The notes below the pieces were generated by a model, which was not told the origin of the DNA, ran no database searches, and was given only the letters and a program-made list of their open reading frames with translations. Both the position numbers and the translations under genes were made by a program. Of a stretch of 64,000 nucleotides of DNA, positions 13,551-26,170 are shown piece by piece. Source of the stretch: Boswellia sacra (taxonomy: Eukaryota > Streptophyta > Magnoliopsida > Sapindales > Burseraceae); the NCBI GenBank assembly GCA_013180625.2, contig SNVD02012212.1, forward strand, positions 558,001 through 622,000, read 5' to 3'. Position 1 is the first letter of the stretch; every line of letters begins with the position of its first letter.

Positions 13551-16500
13551 TTTTTTTTTCGTTTCTTTTCTTTTCTACTAAAATTTCTGCAACGATAAAC
13601 GCTTCTCAGAAACCCTAATTTACTTGAAAGAGCAAGAAGGAAGGAGTGGGCTTCACTTTAGCTCCTCAAAAGACCAACTGCTACTAGCTTCGGCCAGGGT
13701 TTTAGGGTAGCGACTTAAAAGACGTGTTTACCCTTGCTCTTTCTTTCTTTTTTCTCCACGTGTTTTATTATTGAAGGCCGTTGTGTTTAGGGTAATGTTC
13801 GATGTTTCAGTTAAATCTACGGGTTATTTTTTTAAATGACCTCGAAAGGGTCATTTTTTCTTTTTTTGATTTTAGTAAATGTAACCTCTTTTGCAAACAA
13901 AAAGTCTAGAATACCCTTAGCAATATTTATGAAAAGAGTTGTATTGCAAATGGTTCTCTACAAATTCACTCTCCATACACTCACACGCCAAACTCAATAT
14001 TTTTTCATAAAAAGAATGTGATGTCAATCAGTGAAGGTTGAAAGCAAAGAACTTGATTGTTACATCAACATTGAAGAAGTCAAGGTAATATTTAAAACCT
14101 TTTTCATAGTTTTGATAAAAATTGTTCTCTAAAGTTAGGTTTGGATTTATACTTTGAAGTTGTTTTTTCTATTGTTTAGGTTTGATATCTATCAAATGTG
14201 GAGTATGTTTAAGAAAAACAAGTGTTGAAATTATGAATTATTGGTTTAAAAATATTGAATATTCGTTCATGACTAGTTTGCACGATAGTTTACTCTAAAT
14301 AGTCGTGCTACACGACTGTTTTCGTAAAGTAGTTGTTAGACTTTTTAAGTTTAGAAAAAATAGGTAATTTGTGATATCATGCATATTTACATAAATTTTC
14401 TTACGTTATAAAATTTTTAATTCCTTATGAAACCATTTTTATAATTTTTACTAATACAAATATTCTTATACATTTAGAATTCTTATTAATTGTGTTATTT
14501 TCTATTTATCTTGTAGGTTTCAGTAAATAGATAATATTTGTTTTCCCATTGTATATGATGGTGAATAGGTGTCCACTGACATAGAATATTTTTTCAATTT
14601 CTTTCAATAATTTCACACATCTCAATCAAGCACTTTGGAAGAAATGACTGTGCACAAATGTACATATATATATTCAATTCAATTTCCTTATAACCGTTGC
14701 CATATTTGTAATGGTCGCGATTTGACTTGCCTCAATCGTAGGTAATTATTAGTTGCTTGTTCATGAATACTTTTATGAAATAAAACAAAAACCTCCGTAT
14801 ATTTGAACAGGATACTACGATTCAAGCACTTTTAACGTCCACAAAAGGACTATACAAGTTAGTCATTTCAATGTAATACAATTTTATTAGCCTTACATGA
14901 TAATTATCTATAATATGAAGAAAACGTGAATAGAATAACATCCAAAGGAGGACTATTGCATTATACGACTACAATGTCTTAATATAAGCAAAGAAATGAG
15001 TTTTAGAATTTTGCACCCTGAAGTCATACAGTAATTATGAACAACATAAAGATTTCCTTTATTTTTTTGTACAACTATATCGTGTTAGTTCATCACCCAT
15101 TCGTGCAAATAAGTGAAATGTGAAATTTTACATGATCTAGTCATGTAGTAAATAAAAACTTTATAAAAATATCGCTATTTTTTGCACATCCACTAAAATT
15201 TTACAACTTACAACTTGTACGACCTAGTAGTACAGTAAGTGAGAACCTTATAAAAATATCATTATTTTTTGTATGACCTAGTCACATAACTGGCACGACG
15301 AAGTCATGCAAAAAAGTGAAATTCGGAATTTTGAACGACCAGCTTGTACAACTTGCACGACCTTATCGTGCAATAAATGAGAACTTTATAAAAATCATTA
15401 TTTTTTGCACAACTCAGTTGCACGACCCATTTGTGCAAGAATTATCAACAATATTCTAAATTCACACTAGTTTCTTCTAAAAGGTTAGAGAAAATTCCTG
15501 AAGATTCTTGGTGTGTTTTACAATCAAATTGAGCCCTTCAGAAGGAATAAGTTAAAGGATGGAGAAAATTCCTAAAATATTTTGAAATTTATAGATCTAA
15601 AAGTCACTTTGTTCTTATTTAATTTCAACAAAGGGTAAAGATAGTCCTTGCATTTACTTAATTAAGCATTGCTTATGCGTTGATTGTCTAACAAAGAGAG
15701 CATCATCATAAATTGCTAATTAACAATTTGAAATTTTCACATTGGTGCACATACTTGTCCTTTCCTAAATCCAATTCTTAAATGTGATAGCAATAGGACC
15801 CTAGAACTTTATATAATTGTTCTCGGTCATCCACCTAAGACTCCAGTGATTGGAGTCACACTTATAAGACCAATATCCCATCGAAAAGTGGCACGCCTAA
15901 AAACATCAAGTTTAGCCTTTGCAAATCTCTGGTAATCTTGCATTGATACATTTTTCACTTTCCATCACAAGTCCATTCCCCTGCAATACGAATCACATCT
16001 TGACCCAATTAATGGTGCTTACTTGTGACAAATAGTATAACATTAACTAGTAATTTTTTGCATAAAAAAGGGAATACTAACTTACCAACAAAAGCCAGAG
16101 GGCCATGTGATGTGCTCGACTGCAATTCTGCCTTAGATTGCAATTAATTCCTGCATGCGAGAAAATAAACATAGACTTCTAAAGAATCAAACTAAAGACA
16201 AGCAACAAGTTGAATAAAGAATAGCTCCCATCAACTCCAGTAAATACAGAAGTATAAACTAATATTACAAATTAATCAACAAAAAAGAAACAATTGCTCC
16301 CTCATATTCTTTAATTACTTCAAATTCTAAAGACAAAGAAGATTGTATATTGGGTGTCAAGTGTCATATTATTCCAATACTCTGTTTTGGTGAAGTTATG
16401 GCATGAACAGCAAGAGTAGACTATGGATGATGGCAAAACGGCCAATTTCATTAGTAGGTATGGGTTGGGTGCCTTCGTCTTCCACGGATATCAAACACAA

Positions 16501-18272
16501 AAAATTTAAAGACAAAGTTATATGAAAAATAAAGAAATGGACTTAAATTGCCAAACAAAGGTCTTACGCAAACAATAACCTGAATGTTGCCAGCTCTTCA
16601 TTCTGTTCTCTGAAAAAGTCCTCTTTAGCCCTAGCTTAGAAAATAATTGAAGAAATAATAGTTAAGCATAATCCAAAATACTACCAAAAAAAAATTCCAT
16701 TAACCGAATTAACACTAGTTTATATTATGGGTTAGTCCATTTTTTAAATTCTACTCCTATGAAAACAAAAGAAACTCTTTAACAAATGATTAGACTGCTA
16801 GATATGAGAAATAACCACTAATCCAGAGATTACTAAACGGTACTTCTACATTATTCAACCAATACCAAATCATTTTTACTTTCTATTCATGCAAATGATG
16901 CAAGAAACTTACCAAGCTATCACAATACAAGATATGAAAAATAATATACATGTATGTAATTTCCCTTGATATCAGTGGGGTTAGCTAATTACCTTCCTCA
17001 TTCATCGGTTTCCTTTTCATTGTTTAAAGCTTTTGATGCAAGCCTTGTCAATTTTCGTTAATGAAAATTTTCGTAACTTACTAGTTATTCTCCTGTACAA
17101 CCCTCCATAATGGCCAGTACTGAAGATAAACATTCTGATCCTTAGTCATACTGATTTCTATTAATTCAAAATTATATGCACATATGTATGAGAAAATATA
17201 TAACATAAAAGAAAAATTAGTTATTGGATCAGAAAGAGTATATAACGTGCCTTCCCTGTTCAATTCTGAAAACTAAACCAAATTAGCAAGCTTACCGTAA
17301 ATCTAGATGCAACACTGGATATTTTGATTTGAAATTACACATAATGAAGATACTATCTTGAAAATAAGTTCAGCGAAAAATTTAAAGAAGCTCAACGATT
17401 GCTTCCCAGACCACCAAAATCACCATAAATAATTCAATTTTCGCCCATGCAGTTAGAAATGGTACACAACACAAAAAAGTATCAATAACCGATATTTATT
17501 ACTACTTACTATCAAATTAAAGTAAAGGGATAGATTTCATTCATTCAAGGTTTTCAACTTGTATAGTTATTAGTTACATACTTGACAACAATTCCGTGAG
17601 AACACCTAAAATCAGTTTTATTGAAATTAAAATCTATACCTAATCTTTGTGGACAGTTGAAGCCCATGAACCTTTTCTCATACACTCACTTGAACTAAAC
17701 TATAAGTTGATCCAATCATATGTGTAAAACAAGATAAATTAAAATTTTAATATTCCTTCAATGACACTCTACTAAGATAAGAGTTAAACCAATTGGTGTC
17801 TTAAGCATAGCGTAAACAATCTAAATGGAACTTCAAAGAAATACTAGAGGGGCAACCCCAACAATCGAATCTTAGTAATGGAAGTTATAATGCAGTACAA
17901 AGAAACTTATGAGGAACATGGTCAGAAGCATGTTGCACAAGGTCTAAGAAAAAAATTTGTCCACGAAAGTCAGCCTTAAATTTGTTTATAGTCTGAACCA
18001 ACTCTGTAGCAGGACTCTACCATTTAGAGGTAGGCTGATTAAAAAAAATTACTACAACTAATAGAAAGCTAAGAAACAAAGCCTCCTATCGATCCAATTA
18101 TCTCGTATAGCGTTGCAGAAACGTCTTTCTCATTAAGACTAAATGGAGATGACGATGGCAAACAGTAGAAGCTCCTACAATGCCAAAACATTACACTGGG
18201 CAACTACAGTTATTAGTTAAACTACATAGGAGAACATTAATCTATTTAAAGTCAAAAGCTTTGATCATTTAC
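13551..18272. other. Gene-poor region with eIF3k promoter side
   Basis: The first 200 bp or so should hold the 5' UTR and promoter of eIF3k. The rest is AT-rich with no supported protein-coding gene. It contains the tandem repeat block listed separately. On the minus strand a short exon-like piece (about 16575-16640) reads ARAKEDFFREQNEELATFR with a possible AG before it and GT after it, and 16090-16150 and 15870-15965 are also flanked by AG/GT; none matches a family I recognise. Confidence 0.4.
15125..15450. repeat. Degenerate tandem repeat block rich in short dyads
   Basis: Three diverged copies of a unit run about every 90-140 bp. Each contains a short palindrome of the type GACCTAGT..GTAC or CGACC..GTCGTGCA, then GA(A)CTTTATAAAAAT and ATCATTATTTTTTGCA. 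Copies start near 15135, 15217 and 15357. Related dyads (ATAGTCGTGCTACACGACT) occur near 14300. Origin is unknown; it could be the remains of a transposable element. Confidence 0.65.
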
Positions 18273-18637
18273 CTTGACCAAGCGTGAACTTGAAAGGCGT
18301 GCCCCTATCACAACTAGAGTCAAACTTACCATCCAACAATGTTCCTGCATAATGAACTGCACAAAAGTACAATCAATCAAACGCAAGAAGAATTCAAAAT
18401 TTTCAAAACAAACTAAGGGAACTGAGAAGCAAAAATAAAAAATAAAAAATTTTACCTTCGACTTCGTCGCTAGGTTCAGGAGTGTCCCAGCGTTCACCTT
18501 CCTTAAGAAGCTTCTTCTTCAACCCATGGTTGCCAATCTCCTTCTCTTCTCTGCCTTAAAAACATGACTTCTGTCAGAAGATCCATGTCCTCATCCATCA
18601 TCTCATTGGCAGCTGGAACATCAAAGTCCTTCTCCAT
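18273..18637 (-). pseudogene. Truncated FKBP62/ROF1-like peptidyl-prolyl isomerase relic
   Basis: Two exon-like blocks on the minus strand are separated by a normal GT..AG intron: 18637-18456 and 18356-18273. The first opens MEKDFDVPAANEMMDEDMD, then changes frame; in the shifted frame it reads EEKEIGNHGLKKKLLKEGE and then RWDTPEPSDEVE. The second continues in phase with [15 protein letters not shown] and [12 protein letters not shown], ending at a GT donor. This is the N-terminal start of the first FK506-binding domain of the plant high-molecular-weight FKBPs (FKBP62/65, ROF1/ROF2). The reading frame is broken near 18550-18565 by a net one-base shift, one codon seems missing in the LLDG-KFDSS stretch, and I could not find the following exon. 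The retained intron points to a DNA-level partial duplication rather than a retrocopy. Confidence 0.85.
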
Positions 18638-19882
18638 CTCTTCTCTACGGAAACGAGATTGTGCAAAAGGAATCAATTGTGCAGATCGACTGATTGTACG
18701 GATCGATTTCTAGGGAAATGCAGAGAGAGAGATTGGGAATCAATTGGTAATAGAAATACAGAATGGTAATCAGCTCAATTACTTTTTTGCATCCAAAGAG
18801 GTTGCTGCCGTAGCTGAGAGACAAGTGTCGTAGGTCAACTGATTTATGGTTGTACTTTAGTGCCGCAGTAAATGAGTAGACGTAAATGAAAGAATTTTTT
18901 GTAGTGTCGCCACCGTAAGGCCTGTGAGGACGTCAAATGAAGCTACACGTTTTGTTTTGGGTTAAGAAGAGTGACGGTGGTGAGAAGCGAAGAGGCGACG
19001 CCAGAGGTAAGTAGTGGAGGTGAGAAGAAGAGGCATTGATTTTTTATTTTGGTATTATCGTAATTTTTAAGGATATGTAAGTACTTCGCTTGATAAGAAG
19101 AGTTAAAAAATAGTTAAATTAGAAAATAGGGTTAGATATAGGAATTGCCGCTGGAAACGGTTATTTGGTAAAAATCTGCCTAAACCTGCTCTTCCAAATA
19201 TTAAAATTGTATTCAGAAAATAAAAATAAATACTGTTTAATAAATTCAATGAATGAATATGTTTTATGGGTTAAAAAAGGGTAGATTAATATAATTTCTC
19301 ATTTGCTATATTATTTTTAATTATGAAAAACTTGGGTGTATTTGTTTTTATTTTTTAAATGTTGTTTTTTGAAAACATACATTTATTAATGCATTTAAAT
19401 TAATATTAATCACATATCATTTTTAAAATTAAAAAAAATTTAAAATCAATTATATATTCTTACTAAATTTTGAAAATAAAAACTCAAAATCCAAAAACAG
19501 GCATAAACTTAAATATTTCAATAAGAAATATAAGTTTAGTAAATTGTGTTGTTCTCTATGCCAAACTGCATGTATTTTTAATATTATGAATAAATATATA
19601 TTTCTCATCTTATTCCTTTATCTTTAATTTAAAAATTTTTTTACTATTACTTATATTATATATTGTCATTTTCCTCTTGGGGGAAAATCTACCCTAGTAA
19701 ATGTATGAATACAAACAAACTTCTTTAGATAATAATAATAACAATAAATCAATAAATAACTTTAACTTGGAAAAGGAAGAGAAATAAAGCTCTTATGCCC
19801 ATTACTAATACTGCGGCAACTATTATATATTTCATTTTTACTCAAGTAATTACAAAGGGCTTTATGTCATAAGAGTAGTTAG
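18638..19882. other. Spacer between FKBP relic and kinesin 3' end
   Basis: AT-rich sequence without a supported gene. The part next to 18638 may be the 5' flank of the ancestral FKBP gene, and the part next to 19882 the kinesin 3' UTR. Confidence 0.45.
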
Positions 19883-22800
19883 TTACATGTGCAAGAGGTT
19901 TGATATCAAATTCCAGCCCATCCATGTCTTCTTATCAGAAGGATTCACAAAATTTAACTCAAACATCTCCTTGCTAGCATCACCAGATTCGCAAAACCCA
20001 ACAAGTTTGGCAACAATTTCGGCGCTCTCTTTCACGTGCTGCATGTTAAGAGGATCTGTCCATAATTTGTTTACCAGTTGCAGCCTCCTCTGTTTACCTA
20101 CTGCCGGAATATCCCATTTCATATAAAGCATTTCTCTTTCCTCCGCTGTCAGTTTTGAGCTCACCCTCTTGGCCAGACATTCCCTTTCTTGCTTAAGGGC
20201 CTTGATACTGCATTCAAAATATCCACCAACGGTTAAAGTTAGATAGAATTTTCTTAAAACAAAAGTCTAAACTTATAGATCAATGCTTTAAATACCTTGA
20301 TGACACAGAGCTTGCAGGTTCATCCCCTAGTAGTGCAGGACTTGCGTTGCCGACCTCTGACAATTGCTGCTCTAACCATGTCAACCTTCTGAGCTCAACT
20401 TCTATGTATATTTGATCAGTTGGTTCTCCTTTGAATAACAAATAGAATTGTGTACGATGGACGATTGAAACGTGGCACAAATGCCATAACATGATGATCT
20501 GCTTTCTCTGCTCCTCAAACATCAAAGGCCATGGCATGGGAGATTGATCCATATTATCGGTCTCCTCAGCTGCAGCATCATCGGCCTCCAGCTCCAGTAC
20601 CTGATACAATATATGAGGTATAAAATGTTAAAGCTAAAAATTAAGTCATCGTGGCAATGATATTTGTGTCCGCTCATCAATAATGAAGCCACAATGTCAC
20701 CCACTATTTTCTGTGACACTTAATAAAGCACTCAAATCTTTGATTATCATCCATATTCCCTCATTTTAGAGCACAGCTAAGAAGTGTGCGGGAGCAAACA
20801 TCTTTACAAAAGAAAACAAGAAGACAATGTGGCTGAATATAAATATAAAAAAATCTTGACAAAGATAAAATAATGAATTAGGATATAAGAAAACCATAGC
20901 AGGATAAAAATACTGTTCTAACCTGGCAAACAAGAAGCTGCTTTTGATACTGGAGCTTGGCTACTCGTTCTTTTAACTCAGTAACATAAGCTCTAATGCT
21001 ACGTATGTTCTCCTCAGCCGCAGTCTTGAACATCCTCTGCATTTTCTTCACATCAACAGAATTTGCTTGCCGAGCTGGAGTTCCTTCCCTGGATGAGATA
21101 GAGTTACCAGTACTATGACCCTTTTGTGGGGTATCTACGTTGCCGCGGGACATCATATTACTATTGTCAGGGGCCTTATTCTCTGTCTCATATTCCATTA
21201 CCTTACGGGAAGAGGATAGAGGCGAGCATGGAGACCTTATTATATTTGGCATGTTTGTGCTGTTGTTCAATGAGAAAGGACGGCTTCTCTTCTTCTTGAA
21301 CTGGGTCTTGAACTCTGGGGTCTTGCACTCTAGAAAGTCCTCACTATTTGGAAATGATGACACGAGAATATCTATAGATTTCTGAACATTCTCAAGCTTC
21401 TTTTCTAAAGATGCAATGACAGTTCCTTGAGAGTTTAATCGAGTGAGCTCTTCCTTCAGATTGGCCTTATCTCCAATAACTATATCTTCAGGAATGGAGC
21501 TAACTGCTTGTATGTCCTTAATTTCAGACAGCAGCTTCATTATATTTTCAGCAGTTTCTTGATTCCCCAATCTTTGGGAAGCAACCTCATTATGAAGTAC
21601 TTCAAGTGCTCGATTTGCTTCATCACCAAGCTGCCTCTGCCGCTGCTCAAGCTTTCTAATTTCCTGCACAAGCATGGATGGATCTGCTGAAGTAACCGAC
21701 TGCCTCATCATTGCCTGTCTTCCAACTGCATTTCTAGGCCGCAATTCTGGAATAGGTTTATCTAAAACTGATCTATTTTCAACTGAAAACGAAAGGCACC
21801 TGGCTACTTGAGAAGATGGTCCACACTGGTTAAAACCCTGAAAATGTAATAAACCATAAGTTGATGACAAATAACAAACTGAAAATGTATACATGTTATC
21901 GCATATTACCTTTTGCTCCTTGTTTGCTTTTCTTTCTAGTTCAAGTTGGGATTGTGCGAGGTCTCTTTGACGCTTTAACTCTTTCATTTCTCTCTCCATC
22001 TGCAATAGACATTTTTTTTTTTTTGGTCAGAAGAGAAAAAACAACGAAGTTAACAAACTAGAGGTAAAAAAGAATACTCTGCATCACACTTAGTCAAATG
22101 CGTCCTAATTAGCTAAAAAAAAGAAAAAATCTATTCCTATTCGAACGGAGAGTTGTAACTCAGTTTAGAATAAGCAAGAGGCAGCTATATAAATAATAGG
22201 TTGTACATGCAACCTTTATTCAAAGAGAAATTGATTCCACTCCATCATGGCTGCAGAGGCATCCATGCCATTCAAGATTAATAGTGTGTACCTGTTGGAT
22301 TTTTAATTCCTTTTCCATTAACAGAGACCTAAAGCACGAAGATGAAGAAGGGTCTGGACTTCGAAGCTCTGCTTCGAGTCTGGCCACTTCATTTTGCAAA
22401 TGCTTCACCAGTCTCTTCTCTGAAACAACCTGTAGAGAAAAACCATCATAACTTAGGCAGGTTTTACTGCTGGAAGTGCTTCGTAAAGCTTGCGTTCAAT
22501 TCACAAACAAAACCAACAATTAGTAATACTACAGTTCTTTGGCCCATGATAGTGCTGAGGTTGCTGTCTGAATTTGCAAGCATATAAATGGGAAATGTCA
22601 AACACCTACTAAACTTTGAAATAAGAATGCAGAGGCCTCACAGTTATGTCCATCCGTATAAGTCAAGCTAAAGTTTCAAAATTTACAATTTAAATAAGAA
22701 AAAATGAAGGATTCATGTATCTTTTCTTAGTTTATTGTACCATATTGACTTGGGCGTTGTTTGTAACTTCCTTAGCACTAGTTGCAAATGTAAGTGAATT

Positions 22801-23823
22801 CCTTGTTTGCTCCACATGACCCAGAGCAGGACTAATAGTACAAATAATGGCTGTTCGAGCATTTCCCCCTAGTGAATGCTGCAAAATTCGAGTAAGTTTC
22901 GAATCTCTGTATGGTATGTGACCGCTCCTTTTCCCACCACTGCAAACAGACAAACAAAATAAGACAATGACTCAGAAGCACTTAAATTTTCAGCAAATTA
23001 CCAAACACCTAATACATCTGCCATCTTTCAATTATCATGGACAAGGGTAAAATAGCATACAAAACTAGATCAAATAAAATGTTTATGTAAAAAATTAACG
23101 ATCTCATTTTCTAACTCCTAGAACATAAAAATTGATCAATATCCTATAGTCAGCCCAAAATGTTTTTTTTTTTTAATAACATAATCAAGATTGTACAATC
23201 TCCAACTTAAATAACTCACCATGCATTAACAAGACAACTCATAAAAGTGTCACATAGAAATTCAAGTTTTTACTGGATCTTGGCCCAACTTTAACTTTGT
23301 AGTTTGTGCTTCTTAAAAATCAAAAGAGCAGACAAGATAATGCTGGCACTGGATGGCACTATAAAGGAAGCTAAAACTCCTGATGTAAATGAATCATGAT
23401 GTTTCATCGTTTTGCACTGGCTCACCTTAGCTTTCTAATCACAGTTGTAAGCGTCAACAAGCTGCGGTTAATGTGACTTCCTTCTTTAAGTCTTATACCA
23501 TCTGTATTTGTTTGAGAGGCACGTTCACTTCCGGCAAGGTCCACAAGATTCTGCAAAATTAAAATGCATCAATCAACACAACCAAACTCTTTTACCATCA
23601 AGAATCTTGTATAAGATGAGAAATAAAAAACTCACCAAACTTGCTAAGAAGGACTTAACGCGCCCAGACTTTTCCCGGAGACTACTCTCAATGGTCTGAA
23701 ATAAGGATCCATCAACATAAGATATTTAGCATAATGCATTGTCATCTAAATCAAAGCTAGAGTACATTGTTACAAATAAAAAGAACTATGTGACAAGAGC
23801 CTCAGACCTATAAAATAGGGAAT

Positions 23824-23858
<35 letters not shown>

Positions 23859-24660
23859 AGTCTCATACTTGAATTATCAAGACTGGTAAGTAAAAGAAAT
23901 TCACTCCGTTAAGCAGCTAGATATTTTTTTAAGGGCAGGAAGTTTGAGAGAAAAACTCAGCACATCCCTAGCACATCTAAATATCTTAAGAAAAGTCTTT
24001 TTAGGTAGTAAACCCAATAATTTGACCAATAAGTTGATGAATTCATGTGAGTTAGTACAACTCTTAATAGAAATAAGGAGTCTAAATAATTCAAGAACTA
24101 TGTGAAAAAGGTTTGTCCCCACCCACTGGCCAATAAAAAGAAGCTGCTAATAGCATTAAGGTCCTCAGATTACCGACTTATATAGTAGATTCCTTGTTCT
24201 TACTCCTGATTCAATGTTTACTAAGATCAAATGATGAGAATTGTAAGCTGATTACAACACCACGGAGCATTGCAGGTGTACTTAAAATGCTCAACAAAAA
24301 GTATGCATCAATTGATCAATATAAAAACATTTAGTTATGAACTTATCAAGCTTACCAGTCTGATTATCTGATGTGATCTTGAGCTGTTATCATTTAAAGC
24401 AGTTTCTCCCACTTGCCTTTGAGCTGCAGAGGCAAATATTTCCAAGTTCACATTATAAAAATGTTGAAGGTGATGGCAGAGTTATGTCAATTAAAGCAAA
24501 TTGAGTTTTAAGTATAGTGGATACCAGAGACACAACATTGTCACAAATATTTAAATTGATAAAAAAAAAAAAGGTTTCAGCCCACATGACAGTATTGGCA
24601 TTCAGTAGCAAAGCTTGCTCCGGTGGATATTGCATGCATTTAAAATTTTTTTCTTTAATG

Positions 24661-24725
<65 letters not shown>

Positions 24726-26170
24726 TATATGTATAGAGCCTTCATTGTTATGGTCCCTATTATTTAGCAGAACGGCTTCTTGCCTTTGCCAAGCACCAAT
24801 TGGACATGAATTTTCCTAAAACTAAACCACCAAATATAAGAGCAGATTAACCTACAAAAATTAATCATTATGGACACATGATTCTTCCTTTACCTTCACA
24901 AATGCCAATTAAGTGCCTCAAATGTTGGCTGTCTTGAACAACTTCTTCAACTAGCTTTTCCACAATTGTTCCTTTCTACATACCAAAACATAATTAAAAC
25001 TATGTGCAAAGTCCATTTCAATTAAAAAGATATTCCCTTTGGTACCTCAGGATCATCCAAAAGCCGCAGGGACCCAGACTCACGATTCAAAAGATCCACG
25101 ACAGTCTCATTGTAGATCTCCAAAGCAGAAATTTTCAAGATAAAGTCTCTCTCCTGGTTCTGTAAGGTTGTCCACAGAAGAGTCAGATAGAAATAACATA
25201 AATCCCAACCATTTCACGTCAAGCCACATGCTTGAAGAAAATAGAAATAACTAAGCTAACATGGAGATAACATGACAAAAAATTAACTAAACACATTCTC
25301 CATATAAGCCAATTGTCCTCCAGTATCTTAAAACGATGGGGCGTACGTTTAATTCAACTTGATTTTTTATTTTTGGTGGGATTTGTTTGTACATCATGAT
25401 TTTAAATTAACTACAATGAGTACCCCAAGGAAAATGAAACCCAAAATGGCATGCGATAACTTACATTTTTAACATGTTCATAAATGTCCTTAACAGCATT
25501 TTCAGATATTCCTCTCATGGTGAATGTCTTACCGCTACCAGTCTGCCCATAAGCAAAAATTGTTGCTGCAAAATTTTTCAAAACACAGAATTAAAAGTTC
25601 AATTTCTTCCACAGCAACTGAGAAAAATCCTAAATAGAAACAGTCAAGAGATAAATAAGGAATCAACACTAGGGTTGTCTATAAATGAATAGTTACCATT
25701 TATTCCCTTTAGAGCAGATAATGCAACATCCTTAGCCCCTTCTTCATAGACCTTCTGAGTCGAGCAAGCAGGGTCAAAAACTTTATCTGTCACATATCAC
25801 AAAGTGAAACTAAACTTCAACGAGCTTTAGAGATTTTCTAAAAAGCTTGGAATCAATCTCACCACTTCTTACAGCAAAATCCACAATCCCAGTGGACAAC
25901 AGATAGAAGCTTACCAAAGATGTAGGGGGTTGGGGGCCGTTCAGGGTTTGGATTCTTGAGGACGATCTTTTGGTCATCTATGCAATCCCAAGCTATAAGA
26001 TCATACATTGCTAGCTCTTTCCTGCTTAGTGGCCTCATCCGAACCGTAACTAGAATCTTCTCCTCGCATGCTTTGGAACCACCTGGAGTAGCTGCAGGGG
26101 TCCTCTGTAGTGGCGTAGAAGACGGAGTCCTCTGTATCTTTGACAGAGGCGTGGCTGGTGTCCCCACCAT
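19883..26170 (-). CDS. NACK-type kinesin-7 (NACK2/TETRASPORE-like), cytokinesis motor
   Basis: Fourteen exons on the minus strand: 26170-25915, 25786-25697, 25565-25465, 25159-25046, 24975-24894, 24423-24356, 23695-23636, 23550-23426, 22939-22741, 22429-22292, 21999-21910, 21837-20923, 20600-20296, 20207-19883. The sum is 2868 nt (955 aa). N-terminal motor domain, residues about 35-365: P-loop GQTGSGKT (122-129), switch I NDNSSRSH (225-232), switch [10 protein letters not shown] (259-266). Coiled coils follow (e.g. [20 protein letters not shown]), then the conserved NACK C-terminal block ending NLLHM. In Arabidopsis and tobacco these kinesins bind and activate a MAPKKK (ANP/NPK1) at the phragmoplast to drive cell-plate expansion; the NACK2/TES branch acts mainly in male meiotic cytokinesis. 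The N-terminus [16 protein letters not shown] looks closer to NACK2 than NACK1, an impression that needs a tree. The start codon has A at -3 and G at +4. Confidence 0.92.
23826..23855. repeat. (GA)n microsatellite in a kinesin intron
   Basis: About 15 AG dinucleotides lie in the intron between the exons at 23636-23695 and 24356-24423. Confidence 0.95.
24664..24723. repeat. Compound (AT)n(AG)n microsatellite
   Basis: About 14 AT repeats pass directly into about 15 AG repeats, inside the kinesin intron between 24423 and 24894. Likely length-polymorphic. Confidence 0.95.

Noticed and set aside
23826..24723. Microsatellites in kinesin introns as possible regulatory GAGA elements
   Set aside because: Simple repeats are common in introns and nothing else supports a regulatory role.
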